This document shows positions 43,736-53,708 of a DNA stretch of 64,000 nt, one piece after another (positions within the stretch are counted from its first letter, which is position 1; each line of letters starts with the position of its first letter). Source of the stretch: Cohnella mopanensis (GTDB lineage Bacteria; Bacillota; Bacilli; Paenibacillales; Paenibacillaceae). The stretch is from NCBI RefSeq assembly GCF_022352055.1, contig NZ_JAKRWM010000006.1:1-64000 (forward strand), in the 5' to 3' direction. A program made the translations under genes and the position numbers. Under the pieces are notes generated by a model. It was not told where the DNA came from and ran no database searches. It saw only the letters and a list, made by a program, of their open reading frames with translations.

Positions 43736-44722
43736 TTACTTATCGTAAAAAGGGAACAAAAGCTTCTGGTATTCTTCCTCGAACATATTATTTTTGGTGA
43801 TGATCTCCGAGCCAGTGTCGATTACCTTTGGTACGTTTTTTCCTTGAACAGCATCAACGGCCGCTTTAATGCTCAAGTACCCCATCTGGAACGGCTTTTG
43901 AACGATGGTAGACCTTATGACGCCTTCTTCCAGCAGATTAATTACAGGAATCGGGCTGTCAAACCCGATCATGACAACCTTATCCTTAAGATTCAATTCC
44001 TGAAATGCCCGTCCCCCGCCAACGCTCACCATTTCGTTAAGACAGATGATACCGTCGACGCCCGGATGCTCATTCATTATGATTTTCATCAATTCGTAGG
44101 CGTTCTCTTCAAGACCTTTCGCGTAGTAGGTATCCAGTAGATCGATATTTGGGTCATTACCTAGTACGGCTCTCACGCCTTCTTCTCGATCGCTCACAGA
44201 AGCTGCGGCAAGCACGTATTTAATAATCGCAACTTGAGTGGGTCGGTTTCCAAGTTGCCTTTTCATCTCCTCGCCTGCTTTTATACCTGCCTTATAGTTA
44301 TCCGTCGCGATGATACTCTCTGCTATATCTGCTTTAATACCCGAATCGACAATGAATAGCCGGATTCCGCTTTTTATCACTTTCTCGGAAACGGGTACCA
44401 GCCGGTCGTAATCATTCGCTGCTAGTATGATCGCGTCAGGTTGCTCGGCAATCGCTTCCTCTACTAGCGCAATTTGTTCGTCAATGTCCGACTCCGTTTT
44501 GGAGCCCTTAACAATTACGTGAGCGCCGAACTCTTCTGCCGCAATATCGATGCCGTCTTTCATGACTTGCCAGAACTCAATTGAATCGTCAGTAGATTTA
44601 ATGACGACCCGTATTTCTATCGTCTTATCCTCCGGGATTCGCGTAAGCCAAAAGCCGACGATGGCAACGAGCATAAAACCCGCTACTAGGAGCCAGATGA
44701 AGCGCCGGAAACTCCACCGCAT
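43736..44722 (-). CDS. membrane-anchored sugar-binding sensor protein (XylFII-like)
   Basis: A 328-residue type I periplasmic-binding protein with an uncleaved N-terminal anchor (FIWLLVAGFMLVAIVGFWL) and no lipobox. IEFWQVMKDGIDIAAEEFGA, PDAIILAANDYDRLVPV and GIICLNEMVSVGGG show the RbsB-like fold. It follows a YesM-type kinase gene by 24 bases. In Clostridium, XylFII of this kind binds xylose and activates the LytS/YesM kinase, which switches on the transporter genes; the same three-part arrangement is seen here next to an rbsACB-type operon. Ligand unknown. Confidence 0.85.
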   Translation of the reverse strand: MRWSFRRFIWLLVAGFMLVAIVGFWLTRIPEDKTIEIRVVIKSTDDSIEFWQVMKDGIDIAAEEFGAHVIVKGSKTESDIDEQIALVEEAIAEQPDAIILAANDYDRLVPVSEKVIKSGIRLFIVDSGIKADIAESIIATDNYKAGIKAGEEMKRQLGNRPTQVAIIKYVLAAASVSDREEGVRAVLGNDPNIDLLDTYYAKGLEENAYELMKIIMNEHPGVDGIICLNEMVSVGGGRAFQELNLKDKVVMIGFDSPIPVINLLEEGVIRSTIVQKPFQMGYLSIKAAVDAVQGKNVPKVIDTGSEIITKNNMFEEEYQKLLFPFYDK

Positions 44723-44746
44723 CGTTATTCACCTCAATATATTAGG

Positions 44747-46519
44747 CTACAAAACCTTAGGAAAGCGAATCGTAACGACTGTTCCGACTCCTAGCTCGCT
44801 AGTATAGCTTAGTCCGTACTGAGTACCGAAATAAAGTTGAAGCCGCTCGTGTACATTCCGCACGCCGACCCCGCCGCGACTACCTGAACGAATCGTCGAA
44901 GGATGCAATAAGGATTTGCATTTTTCATTATCCATGCCATAGCCGTTGTCTTCTACGATCAGCAAAATATCGGATTCCGTTTCCTCCGATCTGATCATGA
45001 TCCATCCGGAGCCGCGTTTCTTCTTGATGCCGTGATAGATAGCATTCTCTACTATCGGTTGGAGAATAAGTTTAATCGATAGATAATCTCGAAGAGATTC
45101 GCTAATTTCAACCAAGTAATCCATCTTGTTGCTGTAACGCATCTTCTGAATTTTTAAATAGCTCGTAATATGCTCGACTTCCGTGCTGATTTGAACTAGC
45201 TCTTCGCCTTTACTGATCGATGAGCGAAGCAACTTAGCCAATGCTGATGTCATTATAGTAATTTCCTTCGCTTTGTAACTCTCGGCCATCCAGATGATCG
45301 AATCAAGCGTGTTGTAAAGAAAATGAGGATTAATTTGCGATTGCAATGCTTTGATTTCGCTTTTTCGTTTCTGCTCTTGGTCCGAAATAGCCTGCGTCAT
45401 GAGTTCCTTGATTTTACCAACCATTATATTAAACGTTCGTGCTAATCTGCCGATTTCAATCGTCCTCGGCACTGGCACGTGAATATCGAAATTACCCTTT
45501 TCAACTTCTTTCATATGATGCTCAAGCATCTTGATCGGTTGACTGATTCGCTGTGTCAACAATACCGAGATCATTATCGCGATTACAATGCAAATAATCC
45601 CTAGAAGAATGAAGGACGAACGCATGTTTTGCTGATTTGCGACCAATTCATTCACGTAAGATACGCCTATGATTTTCCATCCAAAATCCGAGTCTTGAAT
45701 CGAATAGATTCGACTGCGGCTGCCTTCGTCGCTCGTGAACGTACCGCTTGTGTTGGCGAGCACATTATCGATCAACTCCGATTTTAGATTGCTGTATATG
45801 AGCTGTTGCTGCGGATGATAGACGATTTTTCCGCTGCTGTCGATAATGAATACATATCCTCTATCGCCTAATTTGATATCTTTCAGCATATCGCTCAATA
45901 CATTGAAGTTTAAGTCGACTAAAAACACGCCAAGCTTCTGTGTCCCGTCATGGCTTAGCAGCTCGCGGCTGAGCGATACAACCCATGGATACCGCCCTTT
46001 AATGATGGGCTGCACATGAGAAGAGGATACGACGTCCGCTCCATTCGCGGCAATCGCATCCTTGTACCACTTCATGCTTTTAATTTCAAAATTCGGATTA
46101 AGCTCAAAATCCTTTCTACCGGAAATGAATTTATCGTCGCTGCCGAATATATTGATGGATGCTATGTCCGAACGCGAGATGAACATGGCCTCAAGAAAGT
46201 CGGATACGGTATCCTTCTGTTTCTTCTCCTCTCGGAGACTTTCAAAACTTTCCGTAGACAAGTACTGTTGGACACTGCGATTATTCGCAACGAGACTCGA
46301 CATATACTTCATTCCGTTGACATAGGATTTTATGTTTTGATTAACCTGCTTTACCAACTCCAACGTGTACGCTTGCGTGTTGGTTTTAACGGAATCTCTG
46401 GACAAATAGTATGAAGTCACGCTCATTATCAATATCGTCATCAGAATAACCAATACGAACGCAAGCACGATATTCGTCTGAAAGCTTCTAAATCTAGTAA
46501 ATAGATTCATCCCTATCAC
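44747..46519 (-). CDS. YesM-type sensor histidine kinase
   Basis: A 590-residue membrane kinase. Two transmembrane segments (about 17-37 and 275-297) flank an extracellular Cache-like domain, followed by a HAMP region (QRISQPIKMLEHHMKEVEKG). The His_kinase domain has the phosphoacceptor in INPHFLYNTLD, and the ATPase part has QPIVENAIYHG and EDNGYGMD. It overlaps the response regulator stop as GTGA; an ATG nine bases later is an alternative start. Likely signals with the anchored binding protein and the YesN-like regulator. Confidence 0.92.
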   Translation of the reverse strand: MIGMNLFTRFRSFQTNIVLAFVLVILMTILIMSVTSYYLSRDSVKTNTQAYTLELVKQVNQNIKSYVNGMKYMSSLVANNRSVQQYLSTESFESLREEKKQKDTVSDFLEAMFISRSDIASINIFGSDDKFISGRKDFELNPNFEIKSMKWYKDAIAANGADVVSSSHVQPIIKGRYPWVVSLSRELLSHDGTQKLGVFLVDLNFNVLSDMLKDIKLGDRGYVFIIDSSGKIVYHPQQQLIYSNLKSELIDNVLANTSGTFTSDEGSRSRIYSIQDSDFGWKIIGVSYVNELVANQQNMRSSFILLGIICIVIAIMISVLLTQRISQPIKMLEHHMKEVEKGNFDIHVPVPRTIEIGRLARTFNIMVGKIKELMTQAISDQEQKRKSEIKALQSQINPHFLYNTLDSIIWMAESYKAKEITIMTSALAKLLRSSISKGEELVQISTEVEHITSYLKIQKMRYSNKMDYLVEISESLRDYLSIKLILQPIVENAIYHGIKKKRGSGWIMIRSEETESDILLIVEDNGYGMDNEKCKSLLHPSTIRSGSRGGVGVRNVHERLQLYFGTQYGLSYTSELGVGTVVTIRFPKVL

Positions 46520-48141
46520 GCTTTCTTCGTTGTCATTTTAAGACGATAATCCGTCGGCGTGTCCCCTGCATGCTTTTTAAAGGCTCCGCTAAAATAATGA
46601 GGATCGCTATATCCGACTTGGTAAGCGATTTCATAGCTTTTCATCGAGGTAAGATTCAGTAGTTCTTTGGCCTTTTCCATCCGCTCATGCGTCACATATT
46701 CAATAAAAGTTTTCCCCGTATATTGCTTGAATAGCGTGCTGAAGTAGCTTGTACTCATGGTTATATGGTTGCATACCGATTTTATAGATAATTCCGGATT
46801 ATTAAACTGTGCTTTGAAATACTCGATTGACTTTGCAATCTGTAACAAATTAAAATTTTCCCTTGAGCTCTTGATCTTCGATACGGCTTCCGTACAAAGG
46901 GATTTCATCCACTCCTCCGTATCATATAGCGTCGTAAACTTCGTGACTTTTTGCGTTAAACTTTCTGCATTTTGCGGCAATTGCGCAAGATCGCTATTCA
47001 TTTCATAAAGGGTGTGCATCAAAGTAAGAACGATCCTTTGAAGATAGATCTGGCAAATATCCCCGGGGTACAATTGATCGCGAAATACCGCGAATAACTT
47101 AGCCACCCAAATCTCCATCTCTTCCATCGTTCCGGTCTTCAACTTAGTTATCAATTCACTCTCCCATGACATGATTGGGAAAGCTTCGCGATTGCTCCGC
47201 TGAGCCATATCCGATAATCGAATAATGGAATTCGATCCGATTGCGAAACGATATTCGAGTGCCGATAAAGCGGTTTCATGAGCGAACGAGACGTTGCTGC
47301 CAAGCTCGGATGCATCTCCGATTCCGATTGAAACTTTAACGGGAAGGATCGAAGTCACCGCATGGTGAATTTCTTCCGCATTACGCATCGCTTCCTCTTG
47401 CAGTTCGACGGGATCAACACCCGACACCAGCGTGAGTACACGATTGTCCCGATCTCGAAAAACAACCGCTCCGCTGCACTTGCTCATGATTTCCTGCGTT
47501 ACATTAAAGACGGCAAACCAAATAAGTTGTTGGTCGGAGGTGGTTACTGTTTGACTCCAGAGAAAATCGTCCACTGCCATGACCAGCTCTATTACGTGAG
47601 AGCCTTTCCAATTCGTCTGGAAATACTGCCATCCTTCACGTTTCTCCTTATCTGACATTTGAGACGTTAACATCCGCTCTAGAAACCGTTCTCTTAAGAG
47701 TGGCATGTTTTCCGTTAGCTGACGCTTCAAATGCTCATAATCTTGCCTCTCTCTTCTAGTCACGTCGAGCTCGCTTCTCAGCTTGCCTAGGACTCCGCCC
47801 AAATCTTCGGGTGTAACTGGCTTTAGAATATAATCAACTGCTTGCATTTTAATGGCTTGTTGTGCATATTCGAAATCGTCGTATCCGGTTAAAATAATAA
47901 CTTTGATTAATGGATACCTCTCCGATAACTCTTTCGTCAACTCTAATCCATCCATAAATGGCATGTCAATATCGGTTAGCACGACGTCGGGCCTGTTACG
48001 CTCGATAAATTCGAGAGCCTCAATCCCGTCCTCGCTAACGCCTATGCACTCGAAACCGTATTCCGCCCAATTCATTTGGTTACTGATTGCTTTTCTTACG
48101 AGGATTTCGTCATCAACGAACAACAGCTTATACATGCTCAT
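46516..48141 (-). CDS. YesN-type response regulator with AraC DNA-binding domain
   Basis: A 541-residue protein. The receiver domain has the acidic pocket VDDE, phosphoacceptor Asp57 ([11 protein letters not shown]), ILTGYDD and Lys in LKPVTPE. A long middle region with helical stretches links it to a C-terminal AraC domain ([23 protein letters not shown] and [22 protein letters not shown]). It overlaps the chemoreceptor stop codon (ATGA) and the kinase start (GTGA), so all are translationally coupled. Predicted to activate the neighbouring sugar uptake genes. Confidence 0.93.
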   Translation of the reverse strand: MSMYKLLFVDDEILVRKAISNQMNWAEYGFECIGVSEDGIEALEFIERNRPDVVLTDIDMPFMDGLELTKELSERYPLIKVIILTGYDDFEYAQQAIKMQAVDYILKPVTPEDLGGVLGKLRSELDVTRRERQDYEHLKRQLTENMPLLRERFLERMLTSQMSDKEKREGWQYFQTNWKGSHVIELVMAVDDFLWSQTVTTSDQQLIWFAVFNVTQEIMSKCSGAVVFRDRDNRVLTLVSGVDPVELQEEAMRNAEEIHHAVTSILPVKVSIGIGDASELGSNVSFAHETALSALEYRFAIGSNSIIRLSDMAQRSNREAFPIMSWESELITKLKTGTMEEMEIWVAKLFAVFRDQLYPGDICQIYLQRIVLTLMHTLYEMNSDLAQLPQNAESLTQKVTKFTTLYDTEEWMKSLCTEAVSKIKSSRENFNLLQIAKSIEYFKAQFNNPELSIKSVCNHITMSTSYFSTLFKQYTGKTFIEYVTHERMEKAKELLNLTSMKSYEIAYQVGYSDPHYFSGAFKKHAGDTPTDYRLKMTTKKA

Positions 48142-50222
48142 CCCGCCTTGTCGACCTTATTCGTCTTGAATTTCAGAACAGCATGGGTTAGTCCTTCCGC
48201 AGTATCCCCCATTGATCGGGCCATATCAGCTAATTTCTCGGTTTCGCTTAATTGTTCCTGCATTTCAGAGAAGGCTTCTTCCGTAACCGCCGCGGTTTCC
48301 TGCGCGACCGACACGATGACCTCAATTGCTTCGAACGCTTTTTCTCTGGAATAGAGCACTTTTTCAGATGATCTGCGAATATTAGAGACGAATTCAAGCA
48401 CATGCTTTATTTCCTGATTAATTTGAGCAAAGGTTCGACCGGTTTCCGCTATCGCCTCGTTTTGTTCTTTTTGCAGTACAATAGCATGATCGGCTTCCTT
48501 AACGGTCGCTTGGGACTTCTCCATAACGCCTGAGATGATACGGTAAATCTCTGTAGAAGCATCTCGAGATTGCTCCGCTAGCCGCTTTACCTCATCGGCT
48601 ACGACTGCGAACCCCTTACCTGCCGCTCCTGCCCGTGCGGCTTCAATAGCGGCATTGATAGCTAGAATGTTTGTTTTCTTCGCAATAGCAGTTATCGTTT
48701 CTACGATTCTAGTGATGGTGCTCAATTGTTCGCTGAGCGATCCGATGTGCTCATTCACATTTCGCGATACGGCATTGGATTTGTCCGTCTTCTCATTCAA
48801 TGACAAGACGATCATTTGAGCTCTCCCGCAAACCGCCCCAATCCCGGTCATTGCGCTAGATATCGTACTGACATCCGATTCTATCGTATTGATGTTATCG
48901 GATAATTCATTCATGCTGGAGAGGCTTTCCATTGCTTCGCCGGCCTGGTGATTAGCGCCGGATGCTACTTGTTCAATAGTAGCAACGAAATGATGCTGAT
49001 TATTACGAAAATTATTCGCAAAGGAAGTCGTCTGCTCCGCTTGTCCAAGCATGTTCTCTGCAGACAAACGAACGCGCTCGATTAATTTGCTGATAGTGCC
49101 CATCGTTTCATTGAAAGAGTTCGAAATGGTTCCCATCTCGTCTTTGTTCGGATCGTCTATGCTTATGGCCAAGTTGCCATCGTTAACCTGATTCATCCGT
49201 TGTAACAACTGCTTCGTTGGAATAGATATGCCCAGAGAAAGAATATAGGCTATCATGACCGAAAGCAGCAGACACATTGCCCCGATCAAGATCATTTTCT
49301 TCTCCAATGTATTGATTTCCGCATAAATAAACGATTTGGGAATCATCGATACAATTGTCCAGCCGCTACTCTCAATGGTCGTATGGGAAATAAGCGAAGC
49401 GACGCCGAACGCTTGTCCGAAGTAGGAAGTACTTAATCCTTCTTCGCTATCGGTGTTTTTGATGTTATTAAAAACCTCCGTGTCCGTCAGCATGCGATTC
49501 ACGGGATACTTGAGTTTGTCGCGACTCGACACGACTTTTCCTTGCTTATCCACAATTACGATATCCGACGACGTTCCTAGATCGATACTATTGTAAAGAT
49601 CCAAGAAATGTTTCTCCGTAAGCGTCAACACAATAGTTCCCAGAACATCCCCATTAATGGACGACTTAATTTGTCGACTAATCGAAATGTAGGCTTTGCC
49701 GTTTGTCGTATCGTCGATTAAAGCGAAGTGATAATCATGATTAGCCGGCGTTTCCGCGACAATGGACTTGAGTTGATCTTTGTTCAATCCATTGAATGTG
49801 CCCATCGTTGTTGCATCATCTACATACAGGACAATACTAGACACAAAGTTGAATAATGAAAGCTTACGGGATATTTCCTTATTTATCGAATCATTCAGCA
49901 CGTATGCACGATTACCCGCAGTCTTCATGCTACCTAAACCTTTCTGAATCCCTTCACTAGAAGAAATATCCTCTATCGCGTACTTCACGTGTTCAATATC
50001 CAGATCTATTTTCGCGCTTATTTGATTGATGATCTGCTTGGAGTACAGCTCGATCTTGTCGTTCATTGCTTTGCTGGATTGACGATAGCTCACCGAACTT
50101 GTCACTACAATCGATGCTGCAAGCAGGAGCATGAAAAATACAGAAAGTCGTGTTTGTATCGAGGAGAAGCGTACGACTTTACGGTTCGCTATTCTGCTGA
50201 AAATCCCGTATATGAATTTCAT
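48138..50222 (-). CDS. methyl-accepting chemotaxis protein with extracellular dCache domain
   Basis: A 694-residue chemoreceptor. Membrane segments near 26-48 and 312-335 flank a dCache ligand domain; a HAMP region follows ([21 protein letters not shown]), then a long coiled-coil. The CheA/CheW-contact tip is at about 512-545, [19 protein letters not shown] then [17 protein letters not shown]; the usual Q of IAxQTN is K. Methylation-type sites are seen in [14 protein letters not shown]. It is the first gene of an operon with a response regulator, kinase and sugar-binding protein, which suggests that it steers the cell toward the same sugar. Confidence 0.92.
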   Translation of the reverse strand: MKFIYGIFSRIANRKVVRFSSIQTRLSVFFMLLLAASIVVTSSVSYRQSSKAMNDKIELYSKQIINQISAKIDLDIEHVKYAIEDISSSEGIQKGLGSMKTAGNRAYVLNDSINKEISRKLSLFNFVSSIVLYVDDATTMGTFNGLNKDQLKSIVAETPANHDYHFALIDDTTNGKAYISISRQIKSSINGDVLGTIVLTLTEKHFLDLYNSIDLGTSSDIVIVDKQGKVVSSRDKLKYPVNRMLTDTEVFNNIKNTDSEEGLSTSYFGQAFGVASLISHTTIESSGWTIVSMIPKSFIYAEINTLEKKMILIGAMCLLLSVMIAYILSLGISIPTKQLLQRMNQVNDGNLAISIDDPNKDEMGTISNSFNETMGTISKLIERVRLSAENMLGQAEQTTSFANNFRNNQHHFVATIEQVASGANHQAGEAMESLSSMNELSDNINTIESDVSTISSAMTGIGAVCGRAQMIVLSLNEKTDKSNAVSRNVNEHIGSLSEQLSTITRIVETITAIAKKTNILAINAAIEAARAGAAGKGFAVVADEVKRLAEQSRDASTEIYRIISGVMEKSQATVKEADHAIVLQKEQNEAIAETGRTFAQINQEIKHVLEFVSNIRRSSEKVLYSREKAFEAIEVIVSVAQETAAVTEEAFSEMQEQLSETEKLADMARSMGDTAEGLTHAVLKFKTNKVDKAG

Positions 50223-50370
50223 TTTCCCCAGCCCCCGATATTTTGATATGCCATTACACCATAACTGAATATACAGAGCTTTACGATGAGGTTTTATCGA
50301 ATTTTGATGGAAAAAGCTATTTATTGAGCGAGAAAAGAGATCGAAAGTTATTGTCCATTAGGACCACAAC

Positions 50371-50415
50371 AAAAAGCGGTTATCGGGTCCATACGAGACT
50401 CAATAACCGCTTTTT
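50371..50415 (-). terminator. terminator after the GH95 gene
   Basis: AAAAAGCGGTTAT and ATAACCGCTTTTT form a 13-bp stem with A/T flanks, usable from either strand. It lies about 50 bases beyond the fucosidase stop and separates it from the chemoreceptor operon. The remaining 150 bases to the chemoreceptor start presumably hold its promoter; no clear boxes were seen. Confidence 0.85.
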
Positions 50416-50463
50416 ACGTTTCACAATCGCTGTCGTCTTACTGACCTGTATCTGTGTTGATCC

Positions 50464-52794
50464 TCATTTGTGGCTGACTTCTTTCACTAGGAGTTCACTA
50501 TCGATATGGTATTCGGATCCCGCTGTATAGGCAAACGGAATTACTTTCCCGTTGTACCTTAAGGTTGTGGAACCTGATAATGCGGATTTTATCACTGCTT
50601 TATCCAGTTTCCCGTTCAACCACTTTACATCCACTTCTATTGCGCCTCTTGCCTTTAGTCCGGAAAAGTATCCCTCGCTCCATTTAGAAGGCAATGCAGG
50701 CAAGAAATGAATTTCTCCTGCATGGCTTTGCAGTAGCATATCTGCAATGGCTGCAGTCCCGCCATAATTCCCATCGGCTACATAAATCATGGATTCGGCA
50801 CCGGCAATTCCAGGCTTTGAGTAAGTGAACAAATTCGGATAACAGAGTTCACCGATAAGATGATTAATTTGCTCATACGCCCGATCCCCGTCATGCAATC
50901 TCGAGTAGCATCCTGCGAAAGCAGCCACTGTAAATTCAATATCTTCATGACCTTCGCTCGACTTACGCATTTCGAGCGTTTTTTGCGCGGCTACGCTTAA
51001 ATCCGGTGTATGTTGCGGCGTAATTTGATAGGCTGGATACAAACTGTGAAGATGGGACAAATGACGATGTTCCGGTTGAGCCTCTTCAAAATCCTCTAGC
51101 CATTCTTGCACTTGCCCCTTCGCTCCAATTTGAAGTGGAGGCAATAGTGCTATAGTTGTTTTAAGTCGCGTTTGAAACTCCTCATCGAGATTTAGTTTTT
51201 CCGCAGCCTCTAAACAAAAATCTAACAGATCTTTCACGAGTACCTGATCTAGCGTGGAACCCATGGATAAGGTGCGAGGATTCCGTTTTCCATCTGCGGG
51301 ATAGAAGCTGTTTTCTGGTGAAATTGAAGGCCCGACGACGAGCCAACCGTATTGTGGGTGAACATCCATGTAATCCATAAAGAAAAGTGCAGCGTCCTTT
51401 AAGACGGGATAAGCCGTTTCTTCGAGGAATTTCTCATCCAAGGTAAACTCGTAATGATCTCTGAGCTGCATGGCAATCCACAGTCCACCCGTTACGTTCA
51501 GTCCCCAAGAAGTCTCCCATGCAGGTGCAGTGAATCCCCATACGTTAGAAACCGTATGGGCCACCCAACCGTCACACCCATAGAAATCCTTGGCAGTGGA
51601 TTTGCCGGCAGCAGCCAACCGCTCGATATACCGGATGAGCGGAATATGGCTATCCGATAAGTTGGTGGTCTCGATCGGGTAATAATTCATCTCTGTATTA
51701 ATATCAAGATGATAATCACAGGTCCATCCCATCCGGCAGGCCTGATCGTCATTCCAAATGCCTTGTAAATTCAGCGGCAGAGGCGAGTTCTCCCTCGCGC
51801 CACAGATGGTCAAATACCTGCCGTACTGGAAAAACAAAGCATATAGCTGTGGATCGTCATCTATTCCTGCCGCAAAAAGTTTAACTCTTTCGTTAGTCGG
51901 TCGGTTGCTATTATCCGTTTCACCCAGGTTTAGGTCGACCCGTTGGTACACACTCTGATAATCAGCGATATGATCCTGTTTAATCAAAGAGAAATCTTTC
52001 TTTAGAGCTGCATTGACTTGATTGTCGCTACGCTCAATCCAACTTTCATCATGATGGTCGTAGTCGGTGTTAACGACTAAGTAAACAACAACTTCACTTG
52101 CACCCTTAACGTTGATTCGATTGGAATCGCCAATCACTTGACCGCCATCATTCCGTACTACAAGTTTTCCTTGGCAACGTACGCCGCACTTTCCATCACT
52201 GTGGACTGTCTCCAAGGCTTGCCCCCGAAATGCTAAAGTATGGTCCGAATCATTCCAACTTTCGAATTCGTTTGTATGGCCTTCAAGTCGGAGACTAAAG
52301 TTAACCCCACCGGACTGTTCACTCCAGAGACGGCACGCAATGAGATCATCCTTATGGGTTGCGAACACTTCCCGATGAATGATTCCGTTCTTTCCATTCA
52401 ACGACGTCGTCGCGATTGCATCTTCTAAATCGAGTTCACGATATATGCTCATCCCTGTTTCTTCATAGTTAAATATAACGTTGCACATAGGAAGATTAGT
52501 CCCAAAGTTCATCTTAACAGGCTGGAGTATTTCACCGGCCAACCGCTCTCCGGATTCGTAATCCCCTTCATAGAAGTATTTCCGAAGTTCGGCAATATCT
52601 TTTTTTCCGGAGGAATGACTTTTAATCGCTTCTTGTTTGCCAGACCAGTAGGTCAATTCAGTTATATTCCATATTTCTTGTTCAGCTCCCCCATAAACGA
52701 TGGCAGCCATTCTGCCGTTACCTATCGGAAGGCCTTCAGCCCATGCATTCGCCTCATTCTCGTACCGGAGTTTCATTGCTTTCATGTTGTACAT
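50464..52794 (-). CDS. GH95 alpha-L-fucosidase-type glycoside hydrolase
   Basis: A 776-residue enzyme with no signal peptide, so probably acting on imported fucosyl oligosaccharides. GH95 hallmarks are EGLPIGNGRMAAIVYGG near the N-terminus, LPLNLQGIWND, DINTEMNYYP, QEWLEDFEEAQPEHRHLSHLHSLYP with the acidic catalytic region, and ADGNYGGTAAIADMLLQSH with the catalytic-site Asp. GH95 includes inverting alpha-1,2-L-fucosidases and some alpha-L-galactosidases. The first residue of the DINTEMN motif is Asp where Asn is common, so substrate may be shifted. It follows the sugar-importer permease and is the last gene of that operon. Confidence 0.9.
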   Translation of the reverse strand: MYNMKAMKLRYENEANAWAEGLPIGNGRMAAIVYGGAEQEIWNITELTYWSGKQEAIKSHSSGKKDIAELRKYFYEGDYESGERLAGEILQPVKMNFGTNLPMCNVIFNYEETGMSIYRELDLEDAIATTSLNGKNGIIHREVFATHKDDLIACRLWSEQSGGVNFSLRLEGHTNEFESWNDSDHTLAFRGQALETVHSDGKCGVRCQGKLVVRNDGGQVIGDSNRINVKGASEVVVYLVVNTDYDHHDESWIERSDNQVNAALKKDFSLIKQDHIADYQSVYQRVDLNLGETDNSNRPTNERVKLFAAGIDDDPQLYALFFQYGRYLTICGARENSPLPLNLQGIWNDDQACRMGWTCDYHLDINTEMNYYPIETTNLSDSHIPLIRYIERLAAAGKSTAKDFYGCDGWVAHTVSNVWGFTAPAWETSWGLNVTGGLWIAMQLRDHYEFTLDEKFLEETAYPVLKDAALFFMDYMDVHPQYGWLVVGPSISPENSFYPADGKRNPRTLSMGSTLDQVLVKDLLDFCLEAAEKLNLDEEFQTRLKTTIALLPPLQIGAKGQVQEWLEDFEEAQPEHRHLSHLHSLYPAYQITPQHTPDLSVAAQKTLEMRKSSEGHEDIEFTVAAFAGCYSRLHDGDRAYEQINHLIGELCYPNLFTYSKPGIAGAESMIYVADGNYGGTAAIADMLLQSHAGEIHFLPALPSKWSEGYFSGLKARGAIEVDVKWLNGKLDKAVIKSALSGSTTLRYNGKVIPFAYTAGSEYHIDSELLVKEVSHK

Positions 52795-52836
52795 TCATCC
52801 TCCAATCGACTATTCAATCTCTCTGCGTATCAATGA

Positions 52837-53685
52837 TCAACCTTTTACTGCAGAACCAACGGTCATTGCTCGTTCTACTTGTTCACTAAAGAATAGAAAT
52901 ACAATGACGGTCGGGAGACTGGCTATTGTCATTACCGCTCCCATCCCGCCCCAGTCCGTGCTGTATTGCCCTTGGAAGAAGAGTAACCCTAGAGGTAACG
53001 TCTTCATGCTTTCGTCCGAGATTAAGATATAGGCGAGCAAAAATTCGTTCCAAACGTTCAAAAATTGTAAAATCGCAATGGTAGCCACGGCTGGTTTAAC
53101 AATCGGAACAATAATACTAAAAAAAGTTCGGAAGATTCCTGCCCCGTCCATGCAGGCGGATTCCTCTAACTCGAATGGAATCCCCCTCAGGAAGCCATAG
53201 AAGATTAGGCTAGACAGAGGAAGCCCAAAGGCAATGTACGGAACAACGAGCGCTCCATAGGTATTAATAAGATGAAAATCCTTTACTAGAACGGCAAGCG
53301 GAATCATGATCACTTGCAATGGAATAAACATACCGATCATCATATAAGCTCTAGCTGTCCCTCTTAATTTCCATACCATTCTTGCCGTTGCATATGAAAA
53401 CATAATAGCCAGCAACAATATTCCGGCCGTACTGATTATCGACACGATAGTACTATTCAGAAAATAACGCGGAATATTGAAATTATTCCAAGCGTTGATA
53501 TAATTCTCTATCCTAAAATGCGTTGGCAGCCCGAATGGGTTTGTGATGAATATTTCATCGTTATTTTTTAAGGAATACGAAATCATCCAGTAAAGCGGAT
53601 ATACCGAAATGATGAAATATAGCCATAGCGAACCTTGCAATAGCAGTTGTCCGGGCTTTAAACCTTTTTTTCTGACGTGTAGCAT
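52837..53685 (-). CDS. carbohydrate ABC transporter permease (MalG/LacG type)
   Basis: A 282-residue permease with six membrane segments. The EAA loop IPFELEESACMDGAGIFRTFFSIIVPIVKP is complete, and the N-terminus LWLYFIISVYPLYWMISYSLK is typical of MalG-like proteins. It pairs with the MalF-type permease 23 bases upstream and the binding protein before it. The importer likely brings in fucosylated oligosaccharides for the GH95 enzyme encoded next. The ATPase is missing, as is usual for this family, where a shared MsmX-like ATPase serves many importers. Confidence 0.93.
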   Translation of the reverse strand: MLHVRKKGLKPGQLLLQGSLWLYFIISVYPLYWMISYSLKNNDEIFITNPFGLPTHFRIENYINAWNNFNIPRYFLNSTIVSIISTAGILLLAIMFSYATARMVWKLRGTARAYMMIGMFIPLQVIMIPLAVLVKDFHLINTYGALVVPYIAFGLPLSSLIFYGFLRGIPFELEESACMDGAGIFRTFFSIIVPIVKPAVATIAILQFLNVWNEFLLAYILISDESMKTLPLGLLFFQGQYSTDWGGMGAVMTIASLPTVIVFLFFSEQVERAMTVGSAVKG

Positions 53686-53708
53686 TAAGCGTGCGCCCCT
53701 TTCTGCCG

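Noticed and set aside
50243..50530. Plus-strand frame of 95 codons upstream of the chemoreceptor gene
   Set aside because: It crosses a terminator and the end of the GH95 gene and has no ribosome site or family resemblance.
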